Source: Croceicoccus sp.
GTDB taxonomy: Bacteria > Pseudomonadota > Alphaproteobacteria > Sphingomonadales > Sphingomonadaceae
Reading direction: 5' to 3'
DNA length: 64,000 nt
Assembly (NCBI GenBank): GCA_002694745.1
Contig: NZMY01000037.1
Location: 186,001 to 250,000 of the forward strand
The notes beneath the pieces are model-generated. The model searched no databases. It had not been told where the DNA came from and was given only the letters and a program-made list of their open reading frames with translations. Position numbers and translations under genes: made by a program. This document shows positions 43,838 through 52,068 of the stretch, piece after piece; the stretch's first letter is position 1, and each line of letters starts with the position of its first letter.

Positions 43838-44173
43838 ATGGAAATCATCGGTGCCGCGCCTACGCCTGATCAGTTGCTGATGGACCTCAATCTTCCAGAG
43901 GAAACTCCGTTTATCGGATGGTCTGTCCAATGCCCTGACAACGGCACCTTCTACATGGGGACTGATGAGACCAGAGGGTCAGCTTTGCGGATATTTACCG
44001 AGCGACCAGACGAGGCGAAGCCGCTTGGAAGTGCTGTCGATGCTGGTCGAATTGCAGCGGATCTGAATTGTGCCGCACTCATCGTCGCTCTCTTCGATTT
44101 TGGCAAGGACATTGGCGTCGTACCGATCGGTGGCAACCAGTTCTCGGAATTCGCTCAGTCGAACGCGCGGTAA
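43838..44173 (+). CDS. Prophage hypothetical protein
   Basis: A 111-residue soluble protein (MEIIGAAPTPDQLLMDLNLP ...). GGAGAC precedes the ATG. No motif or family recognised. It is the last plus-strand gene before the opposite-strand cargo near attR. Confidence 0.5.
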   Translation: MEIIGAAPTPDQLLMDLNLPEETPFIGWSVQCPDNGTFYMGTDETRGSALRIFTERPDEAKPLGSAVDAGRIAADLNCAALIVALFDFGKDIGVVPIGGNQFSEFAQSNAR

Positions 44174-44363
44174 AACTGCGGTAAAACTCGCGCAAGAGGC
44201 GGCGTTGTTCATGTGCCGTTCTCAAGCTGCGGCATTTAAAAAACGCGGGTTTCTGCGCTTCTCCGCCGACGCCGTTTCAATGGCATTGTAGTGGTCGGGA
44301 AGAGCAGAATTACCGCAGACCTTGGAAGGCGTCCGGCGGAGCATCTCTGCCGCACGGGCAAGG

Positions 44364-45023
44364 TTACTTCTTCCCGCTCGCAAGTTTGGCCTGCGCGATT
44401 GCGAGCCGGGTCTTGGCTGCCGTGGCATCGCTTCCGTGGCGTTGCTTAATTTCTATCGTCGATGTTGCCGAGCGAATTTCGTTTTCCAGCCTACTTCTGT
44501 CGCGTGAGGTGAGGGCAGACTTCATCTCAATCTTGGCAGCCTGGGCTTGTGCATTGGCGGCGCAAATTTGAGCCTGAGCTGCAGCGGACTGCATCTCTGC
44601 TGCCTCGGCTGCTGCTGCTTGAGCGCGGGCTGCGTTCAAAGCTTCCAGTCGTTCTGCGGCAGCCAGGTACTCGGCATGTACCTGTGGATCGGCTGCCAGT
44701 CGATCTTTGGCCTCAGCGATCAGGCGCCATTTCTCCTGCATGTAGTAGTGCATCAGCGGCGCTATCACGACAATAAGCATCCCCGCCGCGAACATCGCCA
44801 GCACTTTGAAAGCATCATCTGCGTTGTGTTCCGAAGCCGTTATCAGCGAAAGTGCAATAAGAGCGGCGCCAATGGTGGCCCAGGTATAGAGCGAACTCTT
44901 GCGCGTGAAGCTCGTGCCGAATTCGCCAGCGCTCCACCCCTCGGTGATTTCGAGAATATCGAGCCTTGCGGCTTTGTCCTGCGCTGCTTTTGTCATCAGC
45001 GTCTTAATGAAGTTCACACGCAT
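44364..45023 (-). CDS. Two-helix membrane protein with Ala-rich coiled coil (cargo)
   Basis: A 219-residue protein: a cytoplasmic N-terminus (about 45 residues), two membrane helices (LYTWATIGAALIALSLITA and FKVLAMFAAGMLIVVIAPLMHYY), then a long Ala/Glu/Gln-rich coiled coil (AEYLAAAERLEALNAARAQAAAAEAAEMQSAAAQAQICAANAQAQAAK). GC is lower than in the chromosome. It is third in the minus-strand set at the attR end, 117 bp after the 202-residue gene. No family recognised. Confidence 0.6.
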   Translation of the reverse strand: MRVNFIKTLMTKAAQDKAARLDILEITEGWSAGEFGTSFTRKSSLYTWATIGAALIALSLITASEHNADDAFKVLAMFAAGMLIVVIAPLMHYYMQEKWRLIAEAKDRLAADPQVHAEYLAAAERLEALNAARAQAAAAEAAEMQSAAAQAQICAANAQAQAAKIEMKSALTSRDRSRLENEIRSATSTIEIKQRHGSDATAAKTRLAIAQAKLASGKK

Positions 45024-45140
45024 ATCCCTAGCCTGAGTAGGCCGTGATCATCCGCCGAAGTCATGTAGAATCGGTAAATGTTGAGGGAACGGGACCGGGC
45101 AGAATTGCTAGTCTTTCGTTCTCGTCAATTGAGACTACTC

Positions 45141-45749
45141 CTAGCCAGCGGCGTCTGGTGCTGCCTTATCTTTCTGATGCGTTTCGGAACTCTTGCCCAT
45201 ACGAACCCGTCGATCCGAAACCTGGAGGCGTTCGGTAAAATAGTAGAGGCCCAGGAGCGTGGTGATCGCGATGTGAGCTAGCCAACCGCCGACGAATGCT
45301 GCGCCGGTATTCTCAACGATAGCCAATAGCGATTCGGAGAGCCAAGCCTTTGCAATCGCAGCGAGGAGCGTCGACAATACAGAAACCCCCAAAAGCGCGA
45401 ATGATGAAAAAGCTAGGTATCCGAACAGGAAGGCAAGGAATCGTCGCCGACTTAGCACCTCGCCTTTGAGGCGCGGCGGGTTCTGACCACCCACCGGCGC
45501 TTTCAGAACGTCACTGCGGTCTGAGGTGACTAAGGTGAGCGCGGCGACAAAGAAGCCTCCTACGATCGCCAGCAGCGGTTCCAAAGCATTAAGTAGCCCA
45601 GCACCTCCGAAGACCAACCCCCGTGCGGGCGATGCTACTGCCACCGCTGCGAGGCAAATTCCGCCAATTCCCGGAAACACCAGGTTATATCTGACCCACC
45701 ATCCGTGCCGGATCGTCAGATACCGTAGGGGGGAGAGGAGAGGGCTCAA
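45141..45749 (-). CDS. Four-helix membrane protein (cargo, pair with 45772-46734)
   Basis: A 202-residue protein with four membrane helices (LVFPGIGGICLAAVAVA; ALEPLLAIVGGFFVAALTLV; FLAFLFGYLAFSSFALLGVSVL; AAFVGGWLAHIAITTLLGLYYF) and a charged C-terminal tail. It begins at TTG 45749, 22 bp after the 320-residue gene, with AGGTGG just upstream; no ATG is available near the N-terminus. The two are therefore probably co-expressed. Function unknown; a membrane effector is one possibility. Confidence 0.6.
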   Translation of the reverse strand: MSPLLSPLRYLTIRHGWWVRYNLVFPGIGGICLAAVAVASPARGLVFGGAGLLNALEPLLAIVGGFFVAALTLVTSDRSDVLKAPVGGQNPPRLKGEVLSRRRFLAFLFGYLAFSSFALLGVSVLSTLLAAIAKAWLSESLLAIVENTGAAFVGGWLAHIAITTLLGLYYFTERLQVSDRRVRMGKSSETHQKDKAAPDAAG

Positions 45750-45771
45750 TATCCACCTGTGGTGTGCGGAC

Positions 45772-46734
45772 TCAAATCAAGTCGATCATCGCATGGATCA
45801 TATCGTCTCGGATATCTTCCACACAATCGATCATTTCGCTCTGCAGCGTTATGAAATGACGTCTTGCGAAGAGCGTTTCCCCGATGTCTTTGTTCCGGAG
45901 ATCGATCTTCGCTCGATTGTAGGATCCTTGAGCCGAGCCCACAAGTGACGTCTCATCAGGACCGGGCTTCCAGCGAACATATATTTGATCGTAGCCTTGA
46001 TCTCGAGCCCAAGGTTTGATTTTGCCGAGAACTTCGGCTGCGCGAGTTGCAGCGTCTTTGTGAACCTTCAACCTCATCTCGCGTCTTCGAACGTCGATCA
46101 CATCCGGAGGGTCGAACTCACCCTGGGGAACAGACGCTTGGATCAAAACTAGTTCGGCAATTTCAGCTGCTTCGATCTCCTGCTTCAGACGATCCGACCG
46201 CACGGCGAACATGCCAAAGCTCGGCTGCGCGACAACCTCATTGCCGTCTGCATCCTCGACCATGTATCCCTTCTCGCTGAAGATGCGACGGATGATCCGT
46301 TGAAGATGAGGCTTGACCCGGCTCTGTCCGAGACCGATTGAAACTTCGAGAAGTGCCCTGAAGCGGTTCGAATTGTCGATTGGGTTCAGCGCCAGAAGCA
46401 TATGAGCAGAAACTGCTCTGCCTTCGCCCTCTTCCTTGTCAAAAGTCCTGATCTTCCTAGTCTGCATGTGGCGATTTGCCGCAACCGAAGCGTTGGGATC
46501 AGTCAGATCGAACAGCATCGCCAGAGCCTTGCCGCCATCCGGCAGCTTTACGACCTTGGCATCAGACAGTCCGATCTGGAGGCGCCCAGCATCGATCAGT
46601 TTGACGCAGATACCTGATTTAGCATCGTCCACGATCTGTTCGGCTAAATCTTCGATATCTCCGAAGCGGCCCTGCGGTGTCGTGTTCAGGTGGACGGTAA
46701 ACTGAACGACTTCTCGCTCGTTGTTTGGCGTCAT
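45772..46734 (-). CDS. Soluble 320-residue protein of unknown function (cargo next to attR)
   Basis: A soluble, mixed alpha/beta protein. The N-terminal part (REVVQFTVHLNTTPQGRFGDIEDLAEQIVDDA ... GKALAMLFDLTDPNASVAANRHMQTRKIRTFDKEEGEGRAVSAHMLLAL) and a C-terminal part with a run of charged helices (RRREMRLKVHKDAATRAAEVLGKIKPWARDQGYDQIYVRWKPG) resemble no enzyme I can name. A very good ribosome site (GGGGGGAGC) precedes ATG 46734. Lower GC and place at the attachment site mark it as cargo. It heads a two- or three-gene set with membrane partners. Confidence 0.6.
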   Translation of the reverse strand: MTPNNEREVVQFTVHLNTTPQGRFGDIEDLAEQIVDDAKSGICVKLIDAGRLQIGLSDAKVVKLPDGGKALAMLFDLTDPNASVAANRHMQTRKIRTFDKEEGEGRAVSAHMLLALNPIDNSNRFRALLEVSIGLGQSRVKPHLQRIIRRIFSEKGYMVEDADGNEVVAQPSFGMFAVRSDRLKQEIEAAEIAELVLIQASVPQGEFDPPDVIDVRRREMRLKVHKDAATRAAEVLGKIKPWARDQGYDQIYVRWKPGPDETSLVGSAQGSYNRAKIDLRNKDIGETLFARRHFITLQSEMIDCVEDIRDDMIHAMIDLI

Positions 46735-46927
46735 GCTCCCCCCGGGGCAGGATTACTGTAGGTCCATAGTCGATGAGGGGGATCATGCGAACGGTCCTAG
46801 AGAGTCGAGTCTTGCTAAAGAGTTTTCGACGGTTCTGTTCCGCACTTCTCTTATAAGTTATTGATTTATCGTGCTCACGAAAATTGGCGTTCCGCAAAGT
46901 TCGGCAACAAAATCAGCGCTGAAGGCG

Positions 46928-46977
46928 GGTTTTTGGTACCGGCATGCGCAGGTTCGAATCCTGCCGCCCCAGCCATT
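46928..46977 (+). repeat. attR: 50-bp direct repeat of tRNA-Gln 3' end
   Basis: Identical to 33615-33664. It is only the 3' part of tRNA-Gln (anticodon loop to CCA plus two bases) without a 5' half, so it is the displaced original end and not a functional tRNA. Confidence 0.95.
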
Positions 46978-47481
46978 TTCCCGATCTATCGAAACCCGCG
47001 CGCCGCTCCCCTTTGCTGACGGTAGGATCGTGCCCCGATGGTCGGAGGTCGCCACCGTGAATTCGGCCAGCCGGATCGCTCGGGGCATGATTGCGCGCGC
47101 ACTGGCGATAGGATGCGGGCGTCGATTGGGCCTATCCCGAAATGGGGCCACCCACTTGCGGACGTCGTTCATTGGCGTCGGATAGAGCGGCGGGAGCCCG
47201 GCGGCCCGGCCAGACCCTATTCCGCCGTCAAATCCGGTGGCAGCGGCTGCCCCCGATCAATTCCCTTGCGCGGACAGAAGGGCCGGCGTTTCCGGAAACG
47301 CCCGCCGCGAGCAAGATCGCGGCGGGCAGGCTCGATCCATTCCGGCAGCGCGCCTTGACCCTTCTGTCCGTGCGACATCGGCGGCCCCTTCCGGACGGGA
47401 GAGAGGGAGCGGATTGCCCGGCAGGCAGCCGCCGACGACGGGCCGGGCAGGGCCGCATGGCCACGCCCGGCCGGGTTCGGA
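46978..47481. other. 504 bp between attR and the TonB receptor gene; no gene seen
   Basis: Original chromosomal sequence downstream of tRNA-Gln. Open frames here have no family resemblance and overlap each other on both strands, as is usual in GC-rich DNA. The only structure I see is the hairpin at 47441-47472. Confidence 0.5.
47441..47472 (-). terminator. Hairpin downstream of the TonB receptor gene
   Basis: GGCCGGGC (47441-47448) pairs with GCCCGGCC (47465-47472), with an inner GGCC/GGCC stem around GCAT. It lies 10 bp after the stop of the receptor gene on the minus strand. Without a T run it is a probable but not certain transcription end. Confidence 0.5.
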
Positions 47482-50355
47482 TCAGTCGAAGGTAAACCGC
47501 ACGCCCAGCGCGAATGTACGGTCGAGCAGCAGCGAATTGGTGTTGAACTGCTCGGGATTACCCGCGTCTGCGTATTTGTAGTATTCCTGCTGCCTCGACT
47601 TGGTCAGGTTCACCGCGTCGAAGGTCAGCGCGACATCCTGCGTCACGTCCCAGGTCAGCTGGAAGTCCAGGCTGTCCTCGGGCCGGCGCCACATGCCGAT
47701 CGGGTTGGCGAAGGCCCGCGCCTCGTTGAAGCGCAGGAAGCCGTCGCGCCATACATAGGACAGGCGCGCACCGATCGGACCGCGGTCATAGGCCAGCGTC
47801 GCGTTGTACGAGAACTTGGACACGTTGAAGAACTGCGACTCGGTCTCGGTCAGATTGCCGTCGACATCGGTGTCGGGGATCGTCTGCTCGGAATCGAGAT
47901 AGGTGACGCTGCCCTGGAAACCCAGACCGTCGAGAAGACCCGGCAGATAGTCGGGGAAATAGGTCAGCCCCAGTTCCAGACCCTGCAGCCAGCCGTCCGA
48001 TGCGTTCGACGGGCGGGTGATCTGGAAGAAATCGGTCGCGGTGTCGCCAACGATCGGATTGTCGGGAATGAATTCCAGCTGCGTCAGCGGAACGACCAGC
48101 CCGTCGATCTCGCGGCGGAAGGCGGTGAGGGTGATCGCGCTGCTGCGATCGAAATACCATTCCAGCGCAAGGTCGAAGTTCTTGGACTCGGTGGCCCTCA
48201 GCTCGGGATTGCCCGCGCTGCCCGTGCCGAAGCCGAGGCGCGAGAGATCGCCCACCAGCGCGACATTGGGGTTGAGATCGCCGAATGCCGGGCGGCGCAG
48301 CGTTTCGCCATAGTTGAAGCGCAGGCGCACGTCGGGCGTGACTTCATACCGCAGGGTAAAGCTGGGCAGCACCTTCATCTGGTTCGTCGAGACATTGCTC
48401 TCGGCGAAATTGTTGAGACGGTCGAAGTAGTTGTAGTCGGTGTCGATCGCGACAAGCCGCGCACCGCCCTGAACCAGCAGCGGACGACCAAAGATGTCGA
48501 CCTCGCCATCGGCCAGAAGATAGGCCGACATGGTCACTTCGTTGATGTCGAACACCCGGTCGAACGTCAGCTGGTCCGACAGAAGGATATTGGGATTGTT
48601 CGGCTGATAGAGCTGGCGGATCGCATCGCGGTTTTCATAGATCGCGGGACCGTCGGCCAGCACCCAGCTGGTCGGCACATCGGCCTTGCCGTCATAGAAG
48701 CCCTTGTTGGTGAACTGGTACTGCTCGCCCAGCTCGGCCAGGCTGATGCCCAGACCGCCCGCGCCCTGTTCGCGCACAAATGTGCTGGTGTCGCGGTCGT
48801 CGAAGCGGAAGCCCGCCTTGACGCGGCGGAAGAAGCCTTCGTCGAACTCGTAGTAACCGTCGAGCATGAAGGTCCATGCGCTGCCTTCGGCCCGGTTCGC
48901 ATTGTCGAACAGGTCGCGCACGAACCAGCGCGAGGGATCGGTGTGCAGATCGGGATCGCTGAAGCTGTAGGAAGGAATGCCGCCGCCAGCGTTGAAATCG
49001 ACGTCGATGTCCTGCCTGAAACCGGCGTGATCGGTGCGAACCGCGATGAACGAGGTTTCGTTGGTGCTGTCCTGATAGGCAAGATCGGCGGTGATCTGGC
49101 CGTGATTGCCCAGATCCCACGCGCCGTTTACCGCATAGACATAGCTGTCGGTCTTGGCGGTGCCATAGTCGCCGCTGTTGAAGCCATAGACATCGCCGAC
49201 CTGGCGCGACTTGATGATATTGGTGCCTTCATACAGCTCGAACGTCTCGGCAGGGTTCGGACCCAGCGCGTTCCACCAGTCGGCGAAATTGAAGAACAGC
49301 GAGTTGAACGTGTTGCCGCGGAAGCCGGTGTAATAGAACTCGGCCGTATAGACCGAGCTGCCGTTCGGCGCCCATTGCAGCGCCGCGTTGACCGAAGGAC
49401 GCTCACGCTCGCCATAGAGGTCCGAGCTGATGACCGCGTCACGCGACAGGTAATAGGGAACCTCGACCCCGCCATCGGGCCCATAGTTGAAGGTTGAGCC
49501 GGGGGCGGTGGGAAGCCCTGCGTTCAGCCCCGGCGTCCAGCTGGCGAATTCGGGGTTGTTACTGGGGAAGATGCGCTCAAGCGGCAACAGGTTCGAACCC
49601 TCGGGCGGGTTCTCGGTCGCGAAGGGCACCATCGCGCCCGCCTGCACGTTCATGTTGCGATATTTGTACTTGGTGTAGCTGCCGTTCACCAGCACGCCGA
49701 TTTCGCCGATGTCGGTGTCCCACGTATCGCTGACCAGCAGCGCGACGTTCGGATTGAACTCGTCCGCCAGCTCGCTGTAGATGCCGCGGGCGAGGCCCGA
49801 CACGGTGAACCCGTCGAAGTCGAACGGGCGGCGCGTCTGCACGTCGATCTGTCCGGCAAGTCCGAATTCGAGCTGGTCCGCCGAACGCGTCTTGTAGACG
49901 TCGATCTGCCTGACGAGGTTGGCCGAAATATCCTGCAGCGCGAACGAGGTGCCGCCCGCGGTAAAGATGTTGCGCCCGTTCCAGGTGGTAACCGGATCGG
50001 GCAGGCCGCGAATGGTGATGAAGGCGGTCTCGCCGCCGGCACGGTCGGTGACCTGGATACCGGTCACGCGCTGCAGCGCCTCGACCACGTTGTTGTCCGG
50101 CAATTTGCCGACATCCTCGGCCACGACCGAGTCGACGATCTGCACGGATTCGCGACGCACATCCAGCGCGCCGATGATCGACGCCTTGACGCCCGTGACC
50201 ACGATCACGTCATCGGCGGGCGGCCCGCTGGTGTCGCCGGCCTGCGAGTCAGTTGTCGGCAAGTCGCCGGGCGCGGCGTCTTGCGCATGGACGATACCCG
50301 CGAAGCCCAGAGCGAAAACGGATGCGGTACACAATGCGATTGGCTTGAGCGCCAT
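47482..50355 (-). CDS. TonB-dependent receptor for arabino-oligosaccharides (predicted)
   Basis: A 957-residue outer-membrane receptor. Signal peptide PIALCTASVFALGFAGIVHAQ, TonB-box-like DDVIVVTG, plug with SVVAEDVGKLPDNNVVEALQRVTGIQVT and ITIRGLPDPVTTWNGRN, and a beta-barrel with the final strand FALGVRFTFD. The plug sequence matches the Xanthomonas/Caulobacter receptor group used for complex glycans. GGGAGGGTAG precedes ATG 50355. Placement beside two GH43 and one GH51 arabinan enzymes suggests uptake of arabinan or arabinogalactan fragments. The promoter carries two candidate operators (50421-50435 and 50552-50565). Confidence 0.9.
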   Translation of the reverse strand: MALKPIALCTASVFALGFAGIVHAQDAAPGDLPTTDSQAGDTSGPPADDVIVVTGVKASIIGALDVRRESVQIVDSVVAEDVGKLPDNNVVEALQRVTGIQVTDRAGGETAFITIRGLPDPVTTWNGRNIFTAGGTSFALQDISANLVRQIDVYKTRSADQLEFGLAGQIDVQTRRPFDFDGFTVSGLARGIYSELADEFNPNVALLVSDTWDTDIGEIGVLVNGSYTKYKYRNMNVQAGAMVPFATENPPEGSNLLPLERIFPSNNPEFASWTPGLNAGLPTAPGSTFNYGPDGGVEVPYYLSRDAVISSDLYGERERPSVNAALQWAPNGSSVYTAEFYYTGFRGNTFNSLFFNFADWWNALGPNPAETFELYEGTNIIKSRQVGDVYGFNSGDYGTAKTDSYVYAVNGAWDLGNHGQITADLAYQDSTNETSFIAVRTDHAGFRQDIDVDFNAGGGIPSYSFSDPDLHTDPSRWFVRDLFDNANRAEGSAWTFMLDGYYEFDEGFFRRVKAGFRFDDRDTSTFVREQGAGGLGISLAELGEQYQFTNKGFYDGKADVPTSWVLADGPAIYENRDAIRQLYQPNNPNILLSDQLTFDRVFDINEVTMSAYLLADGEVDIFGRPLLVQGGARLVAIDTDYNYFDRLNNFAESNVSTNQMKVLPSFTLRYEVTPDVRLRFNYGETLRRPAFGDLNPNVALVGDLSRLGFGTGSAGNPELRATESKNFDLALEWYFDRSSAITLTAFRREIDGLVVPLTQLEFIPDNPIVGDTATDFFQITRPSNASDGWLQGLELGLTYFPDYLPGLLDGLGFQGSVTYLDSEQTIPDTDVDGNLTETESQFFNVSKFSYNATLAYDRGPIGARLSYVWRDGFLRFNEARAFANPIGMWRRPEDSLDFQLTWDVTQDVALTFDAVNLTKSRQQEYYKYADAGNPEQFNTNSLLLDRTFALGVRFTFD

Positions 50356-50420
50356 GACACTACCCTCCCATCGAGGCTGGTCGATACCATGCCTCTTTCT
50401 AACCTGATGGGTCCTGTTAT

Positions 50421-50435
50421 TTGTCGGAGTTATAA
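50421..50435 (+). promoter_or_regulatory. TTGTCGGA-type operator, site 1 (TonB receptor promoter)
   Basis: TTGTCGGAGTTATAA, 66 bp before the receptor start. The same TGTCGGA(G/C)TA core recurs at 59758-59768 and 62119-62131, each in a promoter region of the sugar locus. TTGTCGGA resembles the half site of FadR-subfamily GntR regulators, one of which is encoded at 59853. Confidence 0.5.
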
Positions 50436-50551
50436 CATGCAAGAGGAAATTTTGGCGCGCGGTGTCAAAACTGCCGTCGCTGTTGCAATACTGCGACGGC
50501 CGTCCCGATTTGTCCGTATAACCCGCACGTTTCAGCCAATCTTGCCCATGA

Positions 50552-50565
50552 TGTTACCGCTATCA
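50552..50565 (+). promoter_or_regulatory. LacI-family-type operator candidate upstream of the TonB receptor
   Basis: TGTTACCGCTATCA (reverse TGATAGCGGTAACA) fits the LacI-family pattern TGnTAnCGnTAnCA and is close to the XylR-type box TGGTAGCGCTAACA. An identical copy is at 50639-50652 inside the end of the GH43 gene, and one with two changes is at 63361-63374. No LacI-family gene is in the window. Confidence 0.45.
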
Positions 50566-50618
50566 CGAATACACAGACCTGATGGCGCCACCCGGGTAAT
50601 TGTCTGAGTTTACGCCAG

Positions 50619-52043
50619 TCAGCCCAGCGTCCAGACCGTGTTACCGCTATCAATGGCGGCAAGCGCGATGCCGCTGCCGCTACGGGCCAGTGCCTGACCC
50701 GGAAAGGCGAGGGATTCGATCCGCACCGTCCCCTCGACCGGTCCGGGCACATGGCGGAACATGTCGCTGCCCGCGCGCGCTGCCGTGCCGATCGAAACGA
50801 CTCCGTTTTCGCCGACAAAAAGGTGCTGGTCGCGCAGCAGGATGGGCGACAGGCGGATCGCGTCACCCTGTTCAGGCCACGCGCGAAATTGCGTATTGGG
50901 CAGCGGCGCATCGCCCGTCATCAGGGACTGGCCCTGATGCGCCAGGAAGGTCCATTCGCGGTCCGGCACGCCATAGCGGTCGGGCAGGGGGCCATTGCCG
51001 ACCGGCACGCCGAAATCCGGATTGCCCTCGCGGTCGTAATAGAGGCGCTGGACCCGCGTGTGACGGTCGGGATTGAACAGCGGATCGCCCTCGATCTCCT
51101 TGTAGTCGCGCCCATGATAGACCAGCATGTCATGGCCGTTCTCATCCACGGTAAAGCTGTTGTGACCGGGGCCATAGACGCTGGTCGCCACGCTGGTCTG
51201 GAACACCGGCTGCTGCGACTTGGTCCATGCGCCCGGGTCCATGATGTTCGCATCGGCATCGGCCGTCAGCAGGCCCAGCACATAGCGGTCGTCGGTCGCG
51301 CTGGCCGAATAGGTCATGAAGATCTTGCCGTTGCGCTGCAGGATCGCCTGCGCCTCGTTCACCTTGAAGCCGCGGATCTCCCAGTCCAGCTCGGGCACCG
51401 AAAGCCGCGCGGGCGCTGCCGCCAGCGTCAGCGGCGAGGCCATCGGCGCGATATAGATGTTGGAATTGGTCTCGATCCCCGGCTCGCGCTGCGCCCATGC
51501 GAAATAGCGTGTGCCGTTGTGATAGAAGATCGTGGAATCGAGGTTGAAGCTGTCCCACGGCCCCTTGAACTCGCCCAGCACCGACCAGTTGCCGCTCATC
51601 GGATCGCTGCCGTCGCAGACCACGGCATAGGTGCGGATACGGAACACGTCCTCGCCGCCGCCGCTGGGGCCCGCCGCGAAATAGACGATCCAGCGGCCAT
51701 CGACCAGATGCAGCTCCGGCGCCCAGAGGAAGCCCGACATCGGCCCGGTGTCCTGATGGCGCCACAACACGCGCTCCTCGGCATCGGTCAGCCCGGCGAT
51801 GGTGCGCGCGCGTCGCAGCACCAGCCGGTCGTATTCGGGCACCGATCCGGTCATGTAGTAGAAACCGTCGTCGTGCCGGAAGATCTGCGCATCGGCGCGG
51901 TTCTTGATCAGCGGATTGACGATCCGCTTGTCCGGGTCCGCCCCCGTCGAAGCCGCCGAGCGCATCGGCCCCGCATTCGTGCAGGCAATCGGGACAAGCG
52001 CGGCGCTGGCGGCAAAGGCCCTGCGCGAAAGTTTGAACGACAT
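50619..52043 (-). CDS. GH43 arabinofuranosidase/arabinanase with C-terminal extra domain
   Basis: A 474-residue exported glycoside hydrolase. N-terminus SRRAFAASAALVPIACTN looks like a Tat-like or lipoprotein signal (SRRAF; possible lipobox IACT). The five-bladed core has the GH43 pattern: NPLIKNRADAQIFRHDDGFYYMTGS (general base Asp in the ADAQI segment), LWAPELHLVDGRWIVYFAAG, and KVNEAQAILQRNGKIFMTY with the acid Glu. The last 120 residues form a separate beta-rich domain. It is 25 bp after the other GH43 gene. Probably trims arabinose from arabinan or arabinoxylan side chains in the periplasm. Confidence 0.85.
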   Translation of the reverse strand: MSFKLSRRAFAASAALVPIACTNAGPMRSAASTGADPDKRIVNPLIKNRADAQIFRHDDGFYYMTGSVPEYDRLVLRRARTIAGLTDAEERVLWRHQDTGPMSGFLWAPELHLVDGRWIVYFAAGPSGGGEDVFRIRTYAVVCDGSDPMSGNWSVLGEFKGPWDSFNLDSTIFYHNGTRYFAWAQREPGIETNSNIYIAPMASPLTLAAAPARLSVPELDWEIRGFKVNEAQAILQRNGKIFMTYSASATDDRYVLGLLTADADANIMDPGAWTKSQQPVFQTSVATSVYGPGHNSFTVDENGHDMLVYHGRDYKEIEGDPLFNPDRHTRVQRLYYDREGNPDFGVPVGNGPLPDRYGVPDREWTFLAHQGQSLMTGDAPLPNTQFRAWPEQGDAIRLSPILLRDQHLFVGENGVVSIGTAARAGSDMFRHVPGPVEGTVRIESLAFPGQALARSGSGIALAAIDSGNTVWTLG

Positions 52044-52068
52044 GAAACCTCTCCGGTCTTGTTAGTGA

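Larger units (their letters stand above)
33615..46977. mobile_element. Integrated deleted prophage at tRNA-Gln (13.3 kb)
   Basis: Bounded by the two 50-bp repeats; the excised circle would be 13,313 bp. It contains an integrase and excisionase-like gene at the left end, then tail-tip, tail, lysis and cargo genes. Terminase, portal, capsid, tape measure and replication genes are all absent, and two truncated genes meet at about 35,122-35,145. It is therefore a prophage that has lost its structural centre, possibly still able to excise. Cargo near attR has visibly lower GC than the chromosome. Confidence 0.88.

Noticed and set aside
46899-46977. Second tRNA-Gln gene
   Set aside because: Only the 3' part is present; there is no acceptor 5' strand or D arm. 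It is the attR copy.
46871-47185. Open frames of about 105 codons on both strands just after attR
   Set aside because: They run through the att repeat, overlap each other on opposite strands, and show no family resemblance.
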